Below are positions 26,077 through 34,728 of a stretch of DNA of 64,000 bases, one piece after another. Source of the DNA: Exercitatus varius (GTDB lineage Bacteria > Pseudomonadota > Gammaproteobacteria > Enterobacterales > Pasteurellaceae); contig NZ_JARQTO010000009.1 in NCBI RefSeq assembly GCF_029577735.1, positions 1 to 64,000 on the forward strand, in the 5' to 3' direction. How positions within the stretch are numbered: position 1 is the first letter of the stretch; each line of letters opens with the position of its first letter. A program made the position numbers and the translations under genes. The notes beneath the pieces are model-generated. The model saw only the letters and a program-made list of their open reading frames with translations. It searched no databases and was not told the origin of the DNA.

Positions 26077-27543
26077 ATTTTAACTTATCTCAAAAACCTG
26101 TTTATTAAACATTCAAAACAGGAAAAACAAAAAAAATCCGAACGAAACGAACCGCACTTTATTTCTCAATCGGCTCAACCCGCTCGTTCATCTAAAAAAA
26201 ATTTCAAATCCGAAAAACAAGCTTCTCATTACAAAAAATATATCATTAAGGCTAACATCGCGGGCATCTCTCCGCGCATGATCAGCAAAAACGCCCTGAC
26301 GGTAGTAGACAAACTTAATCGCAACGGCTACGAAGCCTATGTGGTCGGCGGTTGTCTGCGGGATTTATTGTTAGGAAAAAAACCGAAAGATTTCGATGTG
26401 GCGACAAATGCCCGCCCGGAACAGATTCAGGCCGTTTTTCAGCGTCAATGCCGGTTGGTGGGACGCCGCTTCCGTTTAGCGCATGTTATGTTCGGTCGCG
26501 ACATTATTGAAGTGGCCACCTTCCGCGCCAATCATACGGAAAGTAAAAACGAAAATCAGGCGCGTCAGAACGAAGACGGCATGCTGTTACGGGATAATGT
26601 GTACGGCACCCTGGAGCAGGATGCCGAACGTCGCGACTTTACCGTTAACGCCCTGTATTACAATCCGAAAGACAACACTATTCATGATTATTATCAGGGT
26701 ATTGAAGATCTCAAAGCGGGAAAACTCCGCTTAATCGGTAATCCGGCTACGCGTTATCAGGAAGATCCGGTACGCATGCTGCGTTCCGTTCGTTTTATGG
26801 CAAAACTGGATATGTTTCTGGATAAACCCAGCGAAGAACCTATCCGCCAACTGGCGCCATTGCTGAGAAATATTCCGCCGGCAAGATTATTCGACGAAAG
26901 CCTGAAATTGCTGCAAGCGGGTTTCGGCGTCAAAGCTTATCGCTTGATGCGGGAATACGGACTGTTTGAACAGCTTTTCCCCTCACTGACGCCTTATTTC
27001 ACCGAAAAAAACGACAGTTTTGCGGAACGCATGATTGAAAAAGCCCTTACCTCGACCGATGAACGCGTAGCGGATAAACTGCGGATTAATCCAGCATTTT
27101 TATTTGCCGCATTTTTCTGGTATCCGTTACGCGAAAAAGTGGAAATCCTGAAAAATGAAGGCGGTTTGAATAATCATGATGCCTATGCGCTGGCAAGTAA
27201 TGAGGTTTTAGATCAATGCTGTTCCGCCTTGGCGGCGCCGCGCCGTCATACCGGCGTTATCCGCGATATTTGGTTCCTCCAGCTGCAATTAACGAAACGT
27301 TCGGGTAAATATCCCGCCGTGACCATGAGCCACCCGAAATTCCGGGCGGCGTACGATCTGCTGGCGATGCGGGCTGAAATCGAAGGCGGCGAAGCCATTG
27401 AATTGGCGACATGGTGGCATGAATATCAGTTCAGCAATGAAGAACAGCGTCATAACCTGGTGAAAGAACAGAATAAAAACGCGCCGAAGAAAAAGCGCTA
27501 TTATCGTCCGCGCAAACGGAATAAAGCTAAGGCGGCGGCATAA
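26077..27543 (+). CDS. pcnB: Poly(A) polymerase I, translation apparently initiated at AUU
   Basis: The 488-residue product is class II nucleotidyltransferase/CCA-adding-like: VVGGCLRDLLLGKKP, then DFDV with the catalytic pair at about D105 and D107, and RRDFTVNALYY. It adds 3' poly(A) tails that mark RNA for decay. The first in-frame ATG (26278) would remove 67 residues. The open frame runs back without ATG, GTG or TTG to a TAG at 26071-26073. GGAG (26064-26067) precedes ATT codons at 26074 and 26077. From 26077 the protein reads MLTYLKNLF, resembling the E. coli PcnB N-terminus MFTRVANFC, which also starts at AUU. The tail is Lys/Arg-rich. The stop overlaps the folK start. Confidence 0.88.
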   Translation: MLTYLKNLFIKHSKQEKQKKSERNEPHFISQSAQPARSSKKNFKSEKQASHYKKYIIKANIAGISPRMISKNALTVVDKLNRNGYEAYVVGGCLRDLLLGKKPKDFDVATNARPEQIQAVFQRQCRLVGRRFRLAHVMFGRDIIEVATFRANHTESKNENQARQNEDGMLLRDNVYGTLEQDAERRDFTVNALYYNPKDNTIHDYYQGIEDLKAGKLRLIGNPATRYQEDPVRMLRSVRFMAKLDMFLDKPSEEPIRQLAPLLRNIPPARLFDESLKLLQAGFGVKAYRLMREYGLFEQLFPSLTPYFTEKNDSFAERMIEKALTSTDERVADKLRINPAFLFAAFFWYPLREKVEILKNEGGLNNHDAYALASNEVLDQCCSALAAPRRHTGVIRDIWFLQLQLTKRSGKYPAVTMSHPKFRAAYDLLAMRAEIEGGEAIELATWWHEYQFSNEEQRHNLVKEQNKNAPKKKRYYRPRKRNKAKAAA

Positions 27544-28034
27544 TGGCCGTTGCTTACATTGCCCTGGGCAGCAATCTGAACGCACCGGCGGAACAACTGA
27601 ATGCGGCGGTTAAGGCGATTGCCGCTTTGCCGCAAACTAGCGTTGAGAAAGTCAGCAGTTATTACGGCAGCAAACCGATGGGACCGCAGGATCAACCGGA
27701 TTACGTCAATGCGGTGTTGCAAATTCAAACCGAATTGTCGCCGCCGGCGTTATTGGATGAGTTGCAGCGCATTGAAAACGAACAAGGACGGGCTCGCTTA
27801 CGCCGTTGGGGCGAACGGACGCTGGATTTGGACATTTTGTTATATGACAATCTGAAAATGCAAAGCGAACGCCTCACGATTCCTCATTACGACATGCAAA
27901 ACCGCGAATTTGTGATCGTGCCTTTGGCTGAAATCGCGCCGGAACGGATTCTGCCCGACGGCAAAACGGTGGCCGAATTAATGCGAAATTTCGCCCATCA
28001 CCAAATGAAGGTGATCGCCCCTTCCCGCTCATAA
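27543..28034 (+). CDS. folK: 6-hydroxymethyl-7,8-dihydropterin pyrophosphokinase
   Basis: The 163-residue protein (E. coli 159) transfers pyrophosphate from ATP to hydroxymethyldihydropterin in folate synthesis. AYIALGSNL is the N-terminal signature and RWGERTLDLDILLYD carries the Mg-binding aspartates. IPHYDMQNREFVIVPL is the conserved C-terminal loop. Its ATG overlaps the pcnB stop (TAATG), so it is translationally coupled, the same pcnB-folK pair as in E. coli. Confidence 0.97.
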   Translation: MAVAYIALGSNLNAPAEQLNAAVKAIAALPQTSVEKVSSYYGSKPMGPQDQPDYVNAVLQIQTELSPPALLDELQRIENEQGRARLRRWGERTLDLDILLYDNLKMQSERLTIPHYDMQNREFVIVPLAEIAPERILPDGKTVAELMRNFAHHQMKVIAPSRS

Positions 28035-28042
28035 ATTTTACA

Positions 28043-28081
28043 TAAAAAGCCCGCACGGAATAAAAGTGCGGGCGATTTTTC
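28043..28081. terminator. Bidirectional terminator between folK and metX (uptake-like stem)
   Basis: GCCCGCAC (28049-28056) pairs with GTGCGGGC (28066-28073), flanked by A runs on the left and TTTTT on the right. The right arm contains AAGTGCGGG, the variant uptake core. It serves two convergent genes. Confidence 0.85.
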
Positions 28082-28091
28082 GATAGTTTTT

Positions 28092-29165
28092 TTACTCCAG
28101 CCCGGCGCGAATTTTGCCGTCGAAACTGTCATAATCCACCAGAAACGCGTCATGCCCGTAATCGGAAGGGAACTCATAATACAACAAATTCACGCCGGCC
28201 TGTTCCAATAAGGCTTTGCTTTTATGCAAATCCACCTGTTTGAACAATTGATCGTTCGTGACGGACACCAACGTATAACGCGCTTTAATGCGGGAAAGCG
28301 CGGCATGCATATTTTCAAATCCGAGGCTCGGATCATACAAATCCAACGCTCGCAGCAAATGCAAATAAGTATTGGCGTCGAAGCGTCCCAGGAATTTTTT
28401 CCCTTGATAAGTTAAATAGCTTTCCACTTGAAAATAATCGCCCCAATACACGCCTTCCGCTTTAGTGGCCCGACCGAACGCTTTTGCCAGCTGAATATCC
28501 GTGCGATAGGTCAACATTCCCAGCATACGGGCGATGGCGAGTCCTTTTTCCGGCGCTTCGCCCTCATAATAATCGCCGTGACAAAAATGAGGATCGTTAA
28601 TAATCGCCTGACGCATGACATGATTAAACCCGATAGCTTCCGCACTCAGAGTTAACGAGGAACACAGATTGATAATATTATCCATAAAATCGGGATAATA
28701 AACGGCCCACTGCGTAGCCTGCATGCCGCCGAAAGATCCGCCGATTACCGCATGAAGATGAGGAATAGCGAGATAATCAATCAGCGCTTTCTGCACATGC
28801 ACGATATCCTGCACGATAATATTGGGAAAAGTACTGCCGAAAGGCTTGCCCGTTTTAGGATTAACGGAAGAAGGCCCGGTGGTGCCTTTGCAACCGCCCA
28901 GCACATTGGAACAAATAAAAAAATACTTCGCCGTATCAAACGCCAGTCCGTCTCCCATAAACTGTTGCCACCAGCCGCTCTGACCGTTATCGGGAAAATA
29001 AGGCTCGGCATCGCCGGTTAAGGCATGACAAAGCAAAATGGCATTACTTTTTTCCGCATTCAACGTCCCGTAGGTTTGATATGCCACCTCAATATGGTCT
29101 AATTCTCCCCCGAACATCAAACTAAGCGGGCGATCGTTGAAAAGCGTCACTTTTTGTACTGCCAT
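28092..29165 (-). CDS. metX: Homoserine O-acetyltransferase
   Basis: The 357-residue alpha/beta hydrolase-fold enzyme uses acetyl-CoA to activate homoserine for methionine synthesis. The nucleophile is S144 in IGGSFGGMQA. The catalytic His is in SDYGHDAFL near the C-terminus, and the Asp is in SVTNDQLF. LCHALTGDAEP and GGCKGTTGPSS are family motifs that separate MetX from MetA-type enzymes. The ATG at 29165 gives the H. influenzae length of about 358; the longer in-frame start would include the promoter and met boxes. It is regulated by MetJ, judging from the tandem boxes at 29252-29267. Confidence 0.95.
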   Translation of the reverse strand: MAVQKVTLFNDRPLSLMFGGELDHIEVAYQTYGTLNAEKSNAILLCHALTGDAEPYFPDNGQSGWWQQFMGDGLAFDTAKYFFICSNVLGGCKGTTGPSSVNPKTGKPFGSTFPNIIVQDIVHVQKALIDYLAIPHLHAVIGGSFGGMQATQWAVYYPDFMDNIINLCSSLTLSAEAIGFNHVMRQAIINDPHFCHGDYYEGEAPEKGLAIARMLGMLTYRTDIQLAKAFGRATKAEGVYWGDYFQVESYLTYQGKKFLGRFDANTYLHLLRALDLYDPSLGFENMHAALSRIKARYTLVSVTNDQLFKQVDLHKSKALLEQAGVNLLYYEFPSDYGHDAFLVDYDSFDGKIRAGLE

Positions 29166-29237
29166 GATAAATCCAAAAGCGAAAAACAGAGTTAAAAGGA
29201 TAAAAGGTGCGTATAAGCTACCGCCGAGACTATTTTT

Positions 29238-29267
29238 TGTCAAGAAAATTTAGACGTCTAAACGTCT
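29238..29267 (-). promoter_or_regulatory. metX promoter with tandem MetJ (met box) operator
   Basis: AGACGTCT (29252-29259, a perfect met box) is followed by AAACGTCT (29260-29267, 7 of 8). MetJ dimers bind such 8-bp tandem boxes when S-adenosylmethionine is high. On the metX strand they lie directly upstream of a perfect -35 TTGACA (29243-29238), with TAGCTT as a possible -10 at 17 bp. Methionine-dependent repression of metX is inferred. Confidence 0.85.
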
Positions 29268-29362
29268 AAAAATTCTGCCGGAAATCCTCGCCGGAAATTT
29301 ATTCTTGAATTTGACCGCACTTTTCTTTAAGGTAAGCCATCTGAGTAGGAGAAAATTGCATA

Positions 29363-30103
29363 ATGCCGAGCCTTATTTCCCGAACCATCACCTTGCCAGC
29401 CGCCAAAGTGCGGTCGATTTTAGCGATATTTTCCCTAAAACGTTTCATCGGCATCCTGGCTATCGGTTCCACGGCATTCATTGTATTGCTCACCGCTATC
29501 GATCAAATGATCGCCTACTATGTGAAAGACGCCATTTATACCGATCTTTCCCGCTTGCCCTACCGCCCTTACGGACTGCTGCTCGGCACCTCGAAATACG
29601 TGGCGAAAGGCACGCCCAACACATTTTATACCAATCGGATCTATGCCGCCGACACCCTGTTCAAACGGCAAAAAATCGATTACCTGCTGCTGAGCGGAGA
29701 TAATCGCACCTTACAATACAACGAACCGCGTACGATGGCGCGGGATTTGCGTAAACTCGGGATTAGCGACGAATTTTTATTCCCCGATTACGCCGGATTC
29801 CGCACCCTCGACAGCATTATCCGCGCCAAAGAAATATTCCGCGCCGAACCTATGACGATTATCACTCAACGCTTTCACTGCGAACGGGCGTTATTCATCG
29901 CCAAATATCATCATATCGACGCCGTCTGTTTCGTCGCCGATTCGCCTTACAGCGCGTCCGTCACCCGAGTGCGGGAAAGTTTCGCCCGCATTCTCATGCT
30001 GTGGGAATTATTCCGTGAAAAACGCCCGCACTTTTTAGGTTCGCCCGAACCGTTACCGCCGCCGATTCAGCGCGCGACATTATCTCAATCGTCGGAGCAG
30101 TAA
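29363..30103 (+). CDS. sanA: SanA-like vancomycin-resistance/envelope barrier protein (DUF218)
   Basis: The 246-residue product belongs to the ElyC/SanA/YdcF family. It has one N-terminal membrane anchor (about 29-52, IGILAIGSTAFIVLL) followed by a periplasmic DUF218 domain with GTSKY, YLLLSGDN, EPRTMARDLRKLG, DYAGFRTLDSI and TQRFHCERALFIA. These motifs align closely with E. coli SanA, which contributes to outer-membrane and peptidoglycan barrier function. The N-terminal 20 residues are translated across an uptake sequence (near 29405). AGGAG lies 11 nt from the ATG, rather far, so the exact start is uncertain. Confidence 0.85.
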   Translation: MPSLISRTITLPAAKVRSILAIFSLKRFIGILAIGSTAFIVLLTAIDQMIAYYVKDAIYTDLSRLPYRPYGLLLGTSKYVAKGTPNTFYTNRIYAADTLFKRQKIDYLLLSGDNRTLQYNEPRTMARDLRKLGISDEFLFPDYAGFRTLDSIIRAKEIFRAEPMTIITQRFHCERALFIAKYHHIDAVCFVADSPYSASVTRVRESFARILMLWELFREKRPHFLGSPEPLPPPIQRATLSQSSEQ

Positions 30104-30161
30104 TTGCGCATCGGCCTACGTTCATCGCATCAGACAGCGCAAAATTACCTCAAATTTTTTA

Positions 30162-30190
30162 TTGTTCTGTGCCTTTAAAACTAGGATAAT
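30162..30190 (+). promoter_or_regulatory. Probable rnf operon promoter
   Basis: A -35 TTGTTC (30162-30167), 17-bp spacer and -10 GATAAT (30185-30190) lie 51 bp before rnfA. No clear FNR or Fur site was seen in the 138-bp gap. Confidence 0.6.
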
Positions 30191-30241
30191 ACCGGTTTAA
30201 TTTCTACGTCTCTCTCGCAAAATGCGAATTTACAAGCAGTT

Positions 30242-30820
30242 ATGGAATATATTCTACTCATCATTTCTACCGCCTTAATTAACAATTTTGTGCTGGTAAA
30301 ATTCTTAGGTCTTTGCCCGTTTATGGGGGTGTCGAAAAAAGTCGAAACCGCCGCCGGCATGGGATTGGCAACCATGTTCGTATTAACCGTGGCTTCACTT
30401 TGCTCTTATTTGGTGAACACTTATCTGCTTATCCCGTTACAGGCGGAATTTTTACGCACTTTAGTCTTTATTCTGGTTATTGCGGTAGTGGTGCAATTTA
30501 CCGAAATGGTGATCAATAAAACCAGTCCGACGCTTTATCGTTTGCTGGGCATATTCCTGCCGCTCATTACTACGAACTGTGCGGTATTGGGCGTGGCGCT
30601 GCTCAACGTTAACCTCGCTCATAATCTCACCCAATCCGTTATTTACGGTTTCGGTGCATCGTTAGGCTTCGCCCTTGTGTTGATTTTATTCGCTTCTCTG
30701 CGGGAACGCATCGCTGCGGCGGATGTGCCGGTGCCGTTCCGCGGCGCCTCTATTGCGCTGATTACCGCGGGGCTGATGTCACTTGCCTTTATGGGGTTTG
30801 CCGGTTTAGTGAGAGCATAA
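30242..30820 (+). CDS. rnfA: Rnf/Rsx electron transport complex subunit A
   Basis: The 192-residue integral membrane protein (E. coli RsxA 193) has six predicted helices. The start MEYILLIISTALINNFVLVKFLGLC and TTNCAVLGVALLN are conserved; the two cysteine-bearing half-helices hold the intramembrane [2Fe-2S] cluster of Rnf/Nqr. It pairs with RnfE as an inverted-topology homologue. It is the first gene of rnfABCDGE, a membrane complex that couples ferredoxin:NAD+ electron transfer to ion translocation, or in E. coli keeps SoxR reduced. Confidence 0.96.
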   Translation: MEYILLIISTALINNFVLVKFLGLCPFMGVSKKVETAAGMGLATMFVLTVASLCSYLVNTYLLIPLQAEFLRTLVFILVIAVVVQFTEMVINKTSPTLYRLLGIFLPLITTNCAVLGVALLNVNLAHNLTQSVIYGFGASLGFALVLILFASLRERIAAADVPVPFRGASIALITAGLMSLAFMGFAGLVRA

Positions 30821-31381
30821 ATGATGATGTACGTATTGCTTGCCGTCGCCGCTCTTGCCTTAATTTTCGGGCTGATCTTAGGATTTGCCTCGGTAAAACT
30901 TAAGGTGGAAGCGGATCCGTTAGCGGAAAAAATTGACGCCGTATTACCGCAAAGTCAATGCGGACAGTGCGGTTATCCCGGCTGTAAACCTTACGCCGAA
31001 GCCATTGTGAACGGCGATGAAATTACCAAATGCGTACCCGGCGGACAGCCGACCGTGGTAAAAATTGCAGAAATTCTCGGCGTGGACGTTCCGGCGACGG
31101 ACGGCATGGCGGAACCGGAAATCAAAGTCGCCTTCATTCATGAAGATATGTGTATCGGTTGTACCAAATGTATTCAGGCCTGTCCGGTAGACGCTATTAT
31201 CGGAACCAATAAAAGCGTACACACGGTTATTCCGGATCTCTGTACCGGCTGTGAACTTTGCGTGGCACCTTGCCCGACCGATTGCATTACCATGGAAAAA
31301 GTCGAACCGAAAATTGAAAATTGGGACTGGAAACTTGCTCCCAATGTCATTCCCATCAAAAACGTAGCGGAGGAAAAATAA
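30821..31381 (+). CDS. rnfB: Rnf complex subunit B (Fe-S)
   Basis: The 186-residue protein has an N-terminal membrane anchor (about 4-25), then a C4 [4Fe-4S] domain CGQCGYPGC (about 46-54), then two ferredoxin motifs CIGCTKCIQACP and CTGCELCVAPCP (about 112-155). It accepts electrons at the cytoplasmic face for entry into Rnf. Its ATG follows directly on the rnfA stop. Several consecutive Met codons leave the exact first residue open by one or two positions. Confidence 0.96.
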   Translation: MMMYVLLAVAALALIFGLILGFASVKLKVEADPLAEKIDAVLPQSQCGQCGYPGCKPYAEAIVNGDEITKCVPGGQPTVVKIAEILGVDVPATDGMAEPEIKVAFIHEDMCIGCTKCIQACPVDAIIGTNKSVHTVIPDLCTGCELCVAPCPTDCITMEKVEPKIENWDWKLAPNVIPIKNVAEEK

Positions 31382-31382
31382 G

Positions 31383-33593
31383 ATGACAGATGTGCTGACC
31401 CGCTACAATTCCGGCAAACTTTGGGATTTCGACGGCGGAATTCATCCGCCGGAAATGAAATCTCAATCTAATTCTACGCCGATTTCTACCGCACTTTTAG
31501 CGGAAAATTACTGTGTTCCCGTCAAACAACATGCGGGTAATGCCGGTAATTTACTGGTTAAAACGGGCGATTACGTACTCAAAGGACAACCGCTCACCCA
31601 AGGCGACGGGCTGCGGGAGCTGCCGGTACACGCGCCCACTTCCGGCACCGTCACGGCGATTGAACCTTATATTGCCGCGCATCCGTCCGGATTAAACGAA
31701 TTGGCCGTGCATATTCGCGCCGACGGCAAAGACCAATGGCGTGCGCAGCATCCGACGGAGGACTATTTTACCCAAGCGCCCGAACAACTTATCGAAAAAA
31801 TTTATCAGGCGGGCGTCGCCGGATTAGGCGGTGCCGCGTTCCCGACAGGTGCAAAAGTGGATTCCGCTCAGGGAAAGGTAAAATTACTGATTATTAACGG
31901 CGCGGAATGCGAACCCTATATCACTTGTGATGATCGGCTCATGCGCGATTATGCCGCCGAAATCATCGAGGGCATACGAATCTTACGCTATATTCTGCGT
32001 CCGGAAAAAGTGGTGATCGCCGTTGAAGATAACAAACCGGAAGCCGTCGCCGCCCTGCGCGCCGCATTACAGGGCGCAGACGACACGGATATTCGCGTCA
32101 TTCCGACCAAATATCCTTCCGGCGCCGCCAAACAGTTGATTTACATTCTCACCGGCATGGAAGTACCGCACGGTCAACGCTCCTCCAGCATCGGCGTTTT
32201 AATGCAAAACGTAGGAACCGCCTTTGCCGTCAAGCGTGCCATTATCAACGACGAGCCCCTGATCGAACGGGTTGTCACCCTTACCGGCGACAAAATTCCC
32301 CATAAAGGCAATCAATGGGTGCGCCTGGGCACGCCGATCGATTTCATTCTGAAGAATGCCGGATACCAAACGGACGATCGCTTTCCGGTTTTCCTCGGCG
32401 GACCGATGATGGGGCTGATCGTGCCGGATTTGCGCGCGCCGATAACAAAAACGGCGAACTGTTTACTGGCGCCGGATCATTTCGAATATGATCCGCAGGC
32501 TACCGAACAGGCCTGTATTCGCTGCTCCGCTTGCTCGGACGCCTGCCCGGTGCACCTGATGCCGCAACAAATGTACTGGTATGCACGGGCGGAAGATCAC
32601 GACAAATCGCAACAATATCAGCTTATGGACTGCATCGAATGCGGCCTGTGCGCTTATGTCTGTCCGAGTCATATTCCGTTAATTCAATATTTCCGCCAGG
32701 AAAAAGCCAAAATCTGGGATATTGAAGCAAAAGCGAAGAAAGCGGAAGAGGCCAAAATTCGTTTCGAAGCCCGCCAAGCGCGGTTGGAACAGGAAGAACA
32801 AGCTCGCAAAGCGCGTAGTCAACGTGCCGCAGCCGCCCGCCGTGAAGAATTGGCGGCCAGCGAAGGCGAAGATCCGGTGCAAGCGGCGCTTGCTCGTCTG
32901 AAAGCGAAAAAAGCCGGCGAAGCGCCCGACACCCTCGGTAACGCCAAAGGCACGCCGCAAATCAAAACCATTCTGACGGAAAAAGGCGAAACTGTTCCGG
33001 ACAACAGCGAAATGACGGCGTTGCGTCGGGCTCGCCGCTTAGCCCGTCAACAGGCAAATGACCATTCGCCGGCGACCGACAAAACCGGCGATACGGTTGC
33101 AACGAGCGTTGAAACCGCCGCACAAAAAACATCGGAAAATTCGCCCGCACTTGATGCGAAAAAAGCTGCCGTTGCCGCCGCAATCGCGCGCGCCAAGGCG
33201 AAAAAAGCGGCGCAGCCACAACATGGCGAAGCGGTTTCAGCCGGTCAGCCGGCGACGGACGAAGTTCAAACGGAAAGTGCCGACGTCGAAGCCGCCGCAC
33301 AAAAAACATCGCAAAATTCGCCCGCACTTGAGGTGAAAAAAGCCGCCGTTGCCGCCGCAATCGCGCGCGCCAAGGCGAAAAAAGCGGCTCAGCCACAACA
33401 TGGCGAAGCGGTTTCAGCCAATCAGCCGGTGGCGGACGAAGTTCAAACGGAAAGTGCCGACGTCGAAGCCGCCGCACAAAAAACATCGCAAAATTCGCCC
33501 GCACTTGATGCGAAAAAAGCCGCCGTTGCCGCGGCAATCACGCGAGCTAAGGCGAAAAAAGCGGCACAACAAACGGAAAATGAGAAAAAATAA
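31383..33593 (+). CDS. rnfC: Rnf complex subunit C with repeat-containing C-terminal tail
   Basis: The 736-residue peripheral subunit carries a NuoF-like NADH/FMN domain (GAAFPTGAK, NGAECEPYITCDDRLMR) and SLBB fold, then two [4Fe-4S] motifs (CIRCSACSDACP near 379 and CIECGLCAYVCP near 419). After residue about 440 it becomes a long Lys/Ala/Glu coiled-coil tail. Residues about 575-735 contain 2.6 copies of a 59-residue repeat built on KTSQNSPAL, KKAAVAAAIARAKAKKAAQ and QTESADVEAA. Long variable Ala/Lys tails are known in gammaproteobacterial RnfC, but the repeat sequence here is lineage-specific. Confidence 0.95.
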   Translation: MTDVLTRYNSGKLWDFDGGIHPPEMKSQSNSTPISTALLAENYCVPVKQHAGNAGNLLVKTGDYVLKGQPLTQGDGLRELPVHAPTSGTVTAIEPYIAAHPSGLNELAVHIRADGKDQWRAQHPTEDYFTQAPEQLIEKIYQAGVAGLGGAAFPTGAKVDSAQGKVKLLIINGAECEPYITCDDRLMRDYAAEIIEGIRILRYILRPEKVVIAVEDNKPEAVAALRAALQGADDTDIRVIPTKYPSGAAKQLIYILTGMEVPHGQRSSSIGVLMQNVGTAFAVKRAIINDEPLIERVVTLTGDKIPHKGNQWVRLGTPIDFILKNAGYQTDDRFPVFLGGPMMGLIVPDLRAPITKTANCLLAPDHFEYDPQATEQACIRCSACSDACPVHLMPQQMYWYARAEDHDKSQQYQLMDCIECGLCAYVCPSHIPLIQYFRQEKAKIWDIEAKAKKAEEAKIRFEARQARLEQEEQARKARSQRAAAARREELAASEGEDPVQAALARLKAKKAGEAPDTLGNAKGTPQIKTILTEKGETVPDNSEMTALRRARRLARQQANDHSPATDKTGDTVATSVETAAQKTSENSPALDAKKAAVAAAIARAKAKKAAQPQHGEAVSAGQPATDEVQTESADVEAAAQKTSQNSPALEVKKAAVAAAIARAKAKKAAQPQHGEAVSANQPVADEVQTESADVEAAAQKTSQNSPALDAKKAAVAAAITRAKAKKAAQQTENEKK
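33115..33585 (+). repeat. 177-bp in-frame tandem repeat in rnfC (about 2.6 units)
   Basis: Unit starts at 33115, 33292 and 33469 are exactly 177 bp (59 codons) apart. Units differ by scattered substitutions, for example GATGCG versus GAGGTG after the shared CCCGCACTTGA. Each unit contains CCCGCACTT, the complement of the variant uptake core AAGTGCGGG, at 33144, 33321 and 33498. Confidence 0.93.
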
Positions 33594-33659
33594 TACGGAA
33601 TACGGCTAGGTTTTCAGCTGACAACCATCGCTTAGTCGCATTAAAAATGAGTAAAAATA

Positions 33660-34727
33660 ATGTTTAAACTGACCAGTTCTCCTCATATTCACTCAGGCAA
33701 ATTCACGGCTCGCATCATGCTGTGGGTGATTTTTGCCATGCTGCCGGCATTGGCCGCGCAGATTTATTACTTCGGTTTCGGTGTGTTAATTCAAATTTGT
33801 TTAGCCGTTACTCTGGCATTGGCGCTGGAATTCGCCGTGACAAAATTACGCCAAAAGCCGTCGCTGTTTTATGTAAGCGATTTCAGTGCGATATTAACCG
33901 CCATGATTCTCGCCATGGCCATTCCGCCTTATGCACCTTATTGGGTGATTCTGATCGGCACGTTTTGCGCGCTGCTCTTAGGCAAGCACGTATACGGCGG
34001 GCTGGGACAGAATTTATTTAATCCCGCCATGGTCGGATATGTCGTGCTGTTAATTTCATTTCCGTTACAGATGACGGGTTGGATGCCGCCGATTTCGCTA
34101 TTACACGAACCGCCGACTTTGAGCGACAGTGTCGGTCTGATTTTCGCCGGCGTCACCGATGACGGTTTCAGCTTGTCGCAGTTAGTGTCTTCCATTGACG
34201 GCATCACGTCTGCAACTCCGTTAGACAGCGCCAAAACCTGGTTTAAGCTAAACGGATCGGCAGCGGATTTACGGAATCAGCCGATTTTTCTGGCGAGCTT
34301 GGACGCCGGCTTGGGTTGGATGCAAATCAATCTCGCTTTTCTCATCGGCGGATTATTTTTAATCTGGAAAAAGATCATTCACTGGCAAACGCCGCTCGCT
34401 ATGTTGCTGACCATTAGCATTTTTTGCGGGATTTTTGATCTATTCGGCGGCACCCACAGCGTCAGCTTTTTCAGCCAACTGGTCAGCGGCGCCATGATGT
34501 TCGGCGCGTTCTTTATCGCAACCGATCCCGTTACCGCGCCGGTAACGCCGAAAGGCAAATGGGTTTTCGGCGCGTTAATCGGCTTGCTGGTGTGCTTAAT
34601 CCGCCAATTCGGCAACTATCCGGACGGCGTGGCGTTCGCGGTTTTGCTCGCCAACATCTGCGTACCGTTAATCGATCAATACACCCGCCCTCGCGTAACG
34701 GGATACGGCTTGAGTAAAGGAAATTAA
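33660..34727 (+). CDS. rnfD: Rnf complex subunit D
   Basis: The 355-residue NqrB-like membrane protein has eight to ten helices. The covalent FMN attachment threonine is probably T186 in GITSATPLD, one residue from the E. coli position. LGQNLFNPAMVGYV and FIATDPVTAPVTPKG are conserved. It works with RnfG in transmembrane electron and ion transfer. It is separated from rnfC by 66 bp, the largest gap within the first five genes. Confidence 0.96.
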   Translation: MFKLTSSPHIHSGKFTARIMLWVIFAMLPALAAQIYYFGFGVLIQICLAVTLALALEFAVTKLRQKPSLFYVSDFSAILTAMILAMAIPPYAPYWVILIGTFCALLLGKHVYGGLGQNLFNPAMVGYVVLLISFPLQMTGWMPPISLLHEPPTLSDSVGLIFAGVTDDGFSLSQLVSSIDGITSATPLDSAKTWFKLNGSAADLRNQPIFLASLDAGLGWMQINLAFLIGGLFLIWKKIIHWQTPLAMLLTISIFCGIFDLFGGTHSVSFFSQLVSGAMMFGAFFIATDPVTAPVTPKGKWVFGALIGLLVCLIRQFGNYPDGVAFAVLLANICVPLIDQYTRPRVTGYGLSKGN

Positions 34728-34728
34728 T

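Noticed and set aside
26278..27543. pcnB starting at the first ATG (26278)
   Set aside because: This start has no ribosome site and would delete residues that align with the E. coli N-terminus. The upstream ATT start with GGAG explains the open frame better.
33115..33585. CRISPR-like or satellite array
   Set aside because: The 177-bp periodicity is an in-frame protein repeat within rnfC, without direct repeat/spacer structure.
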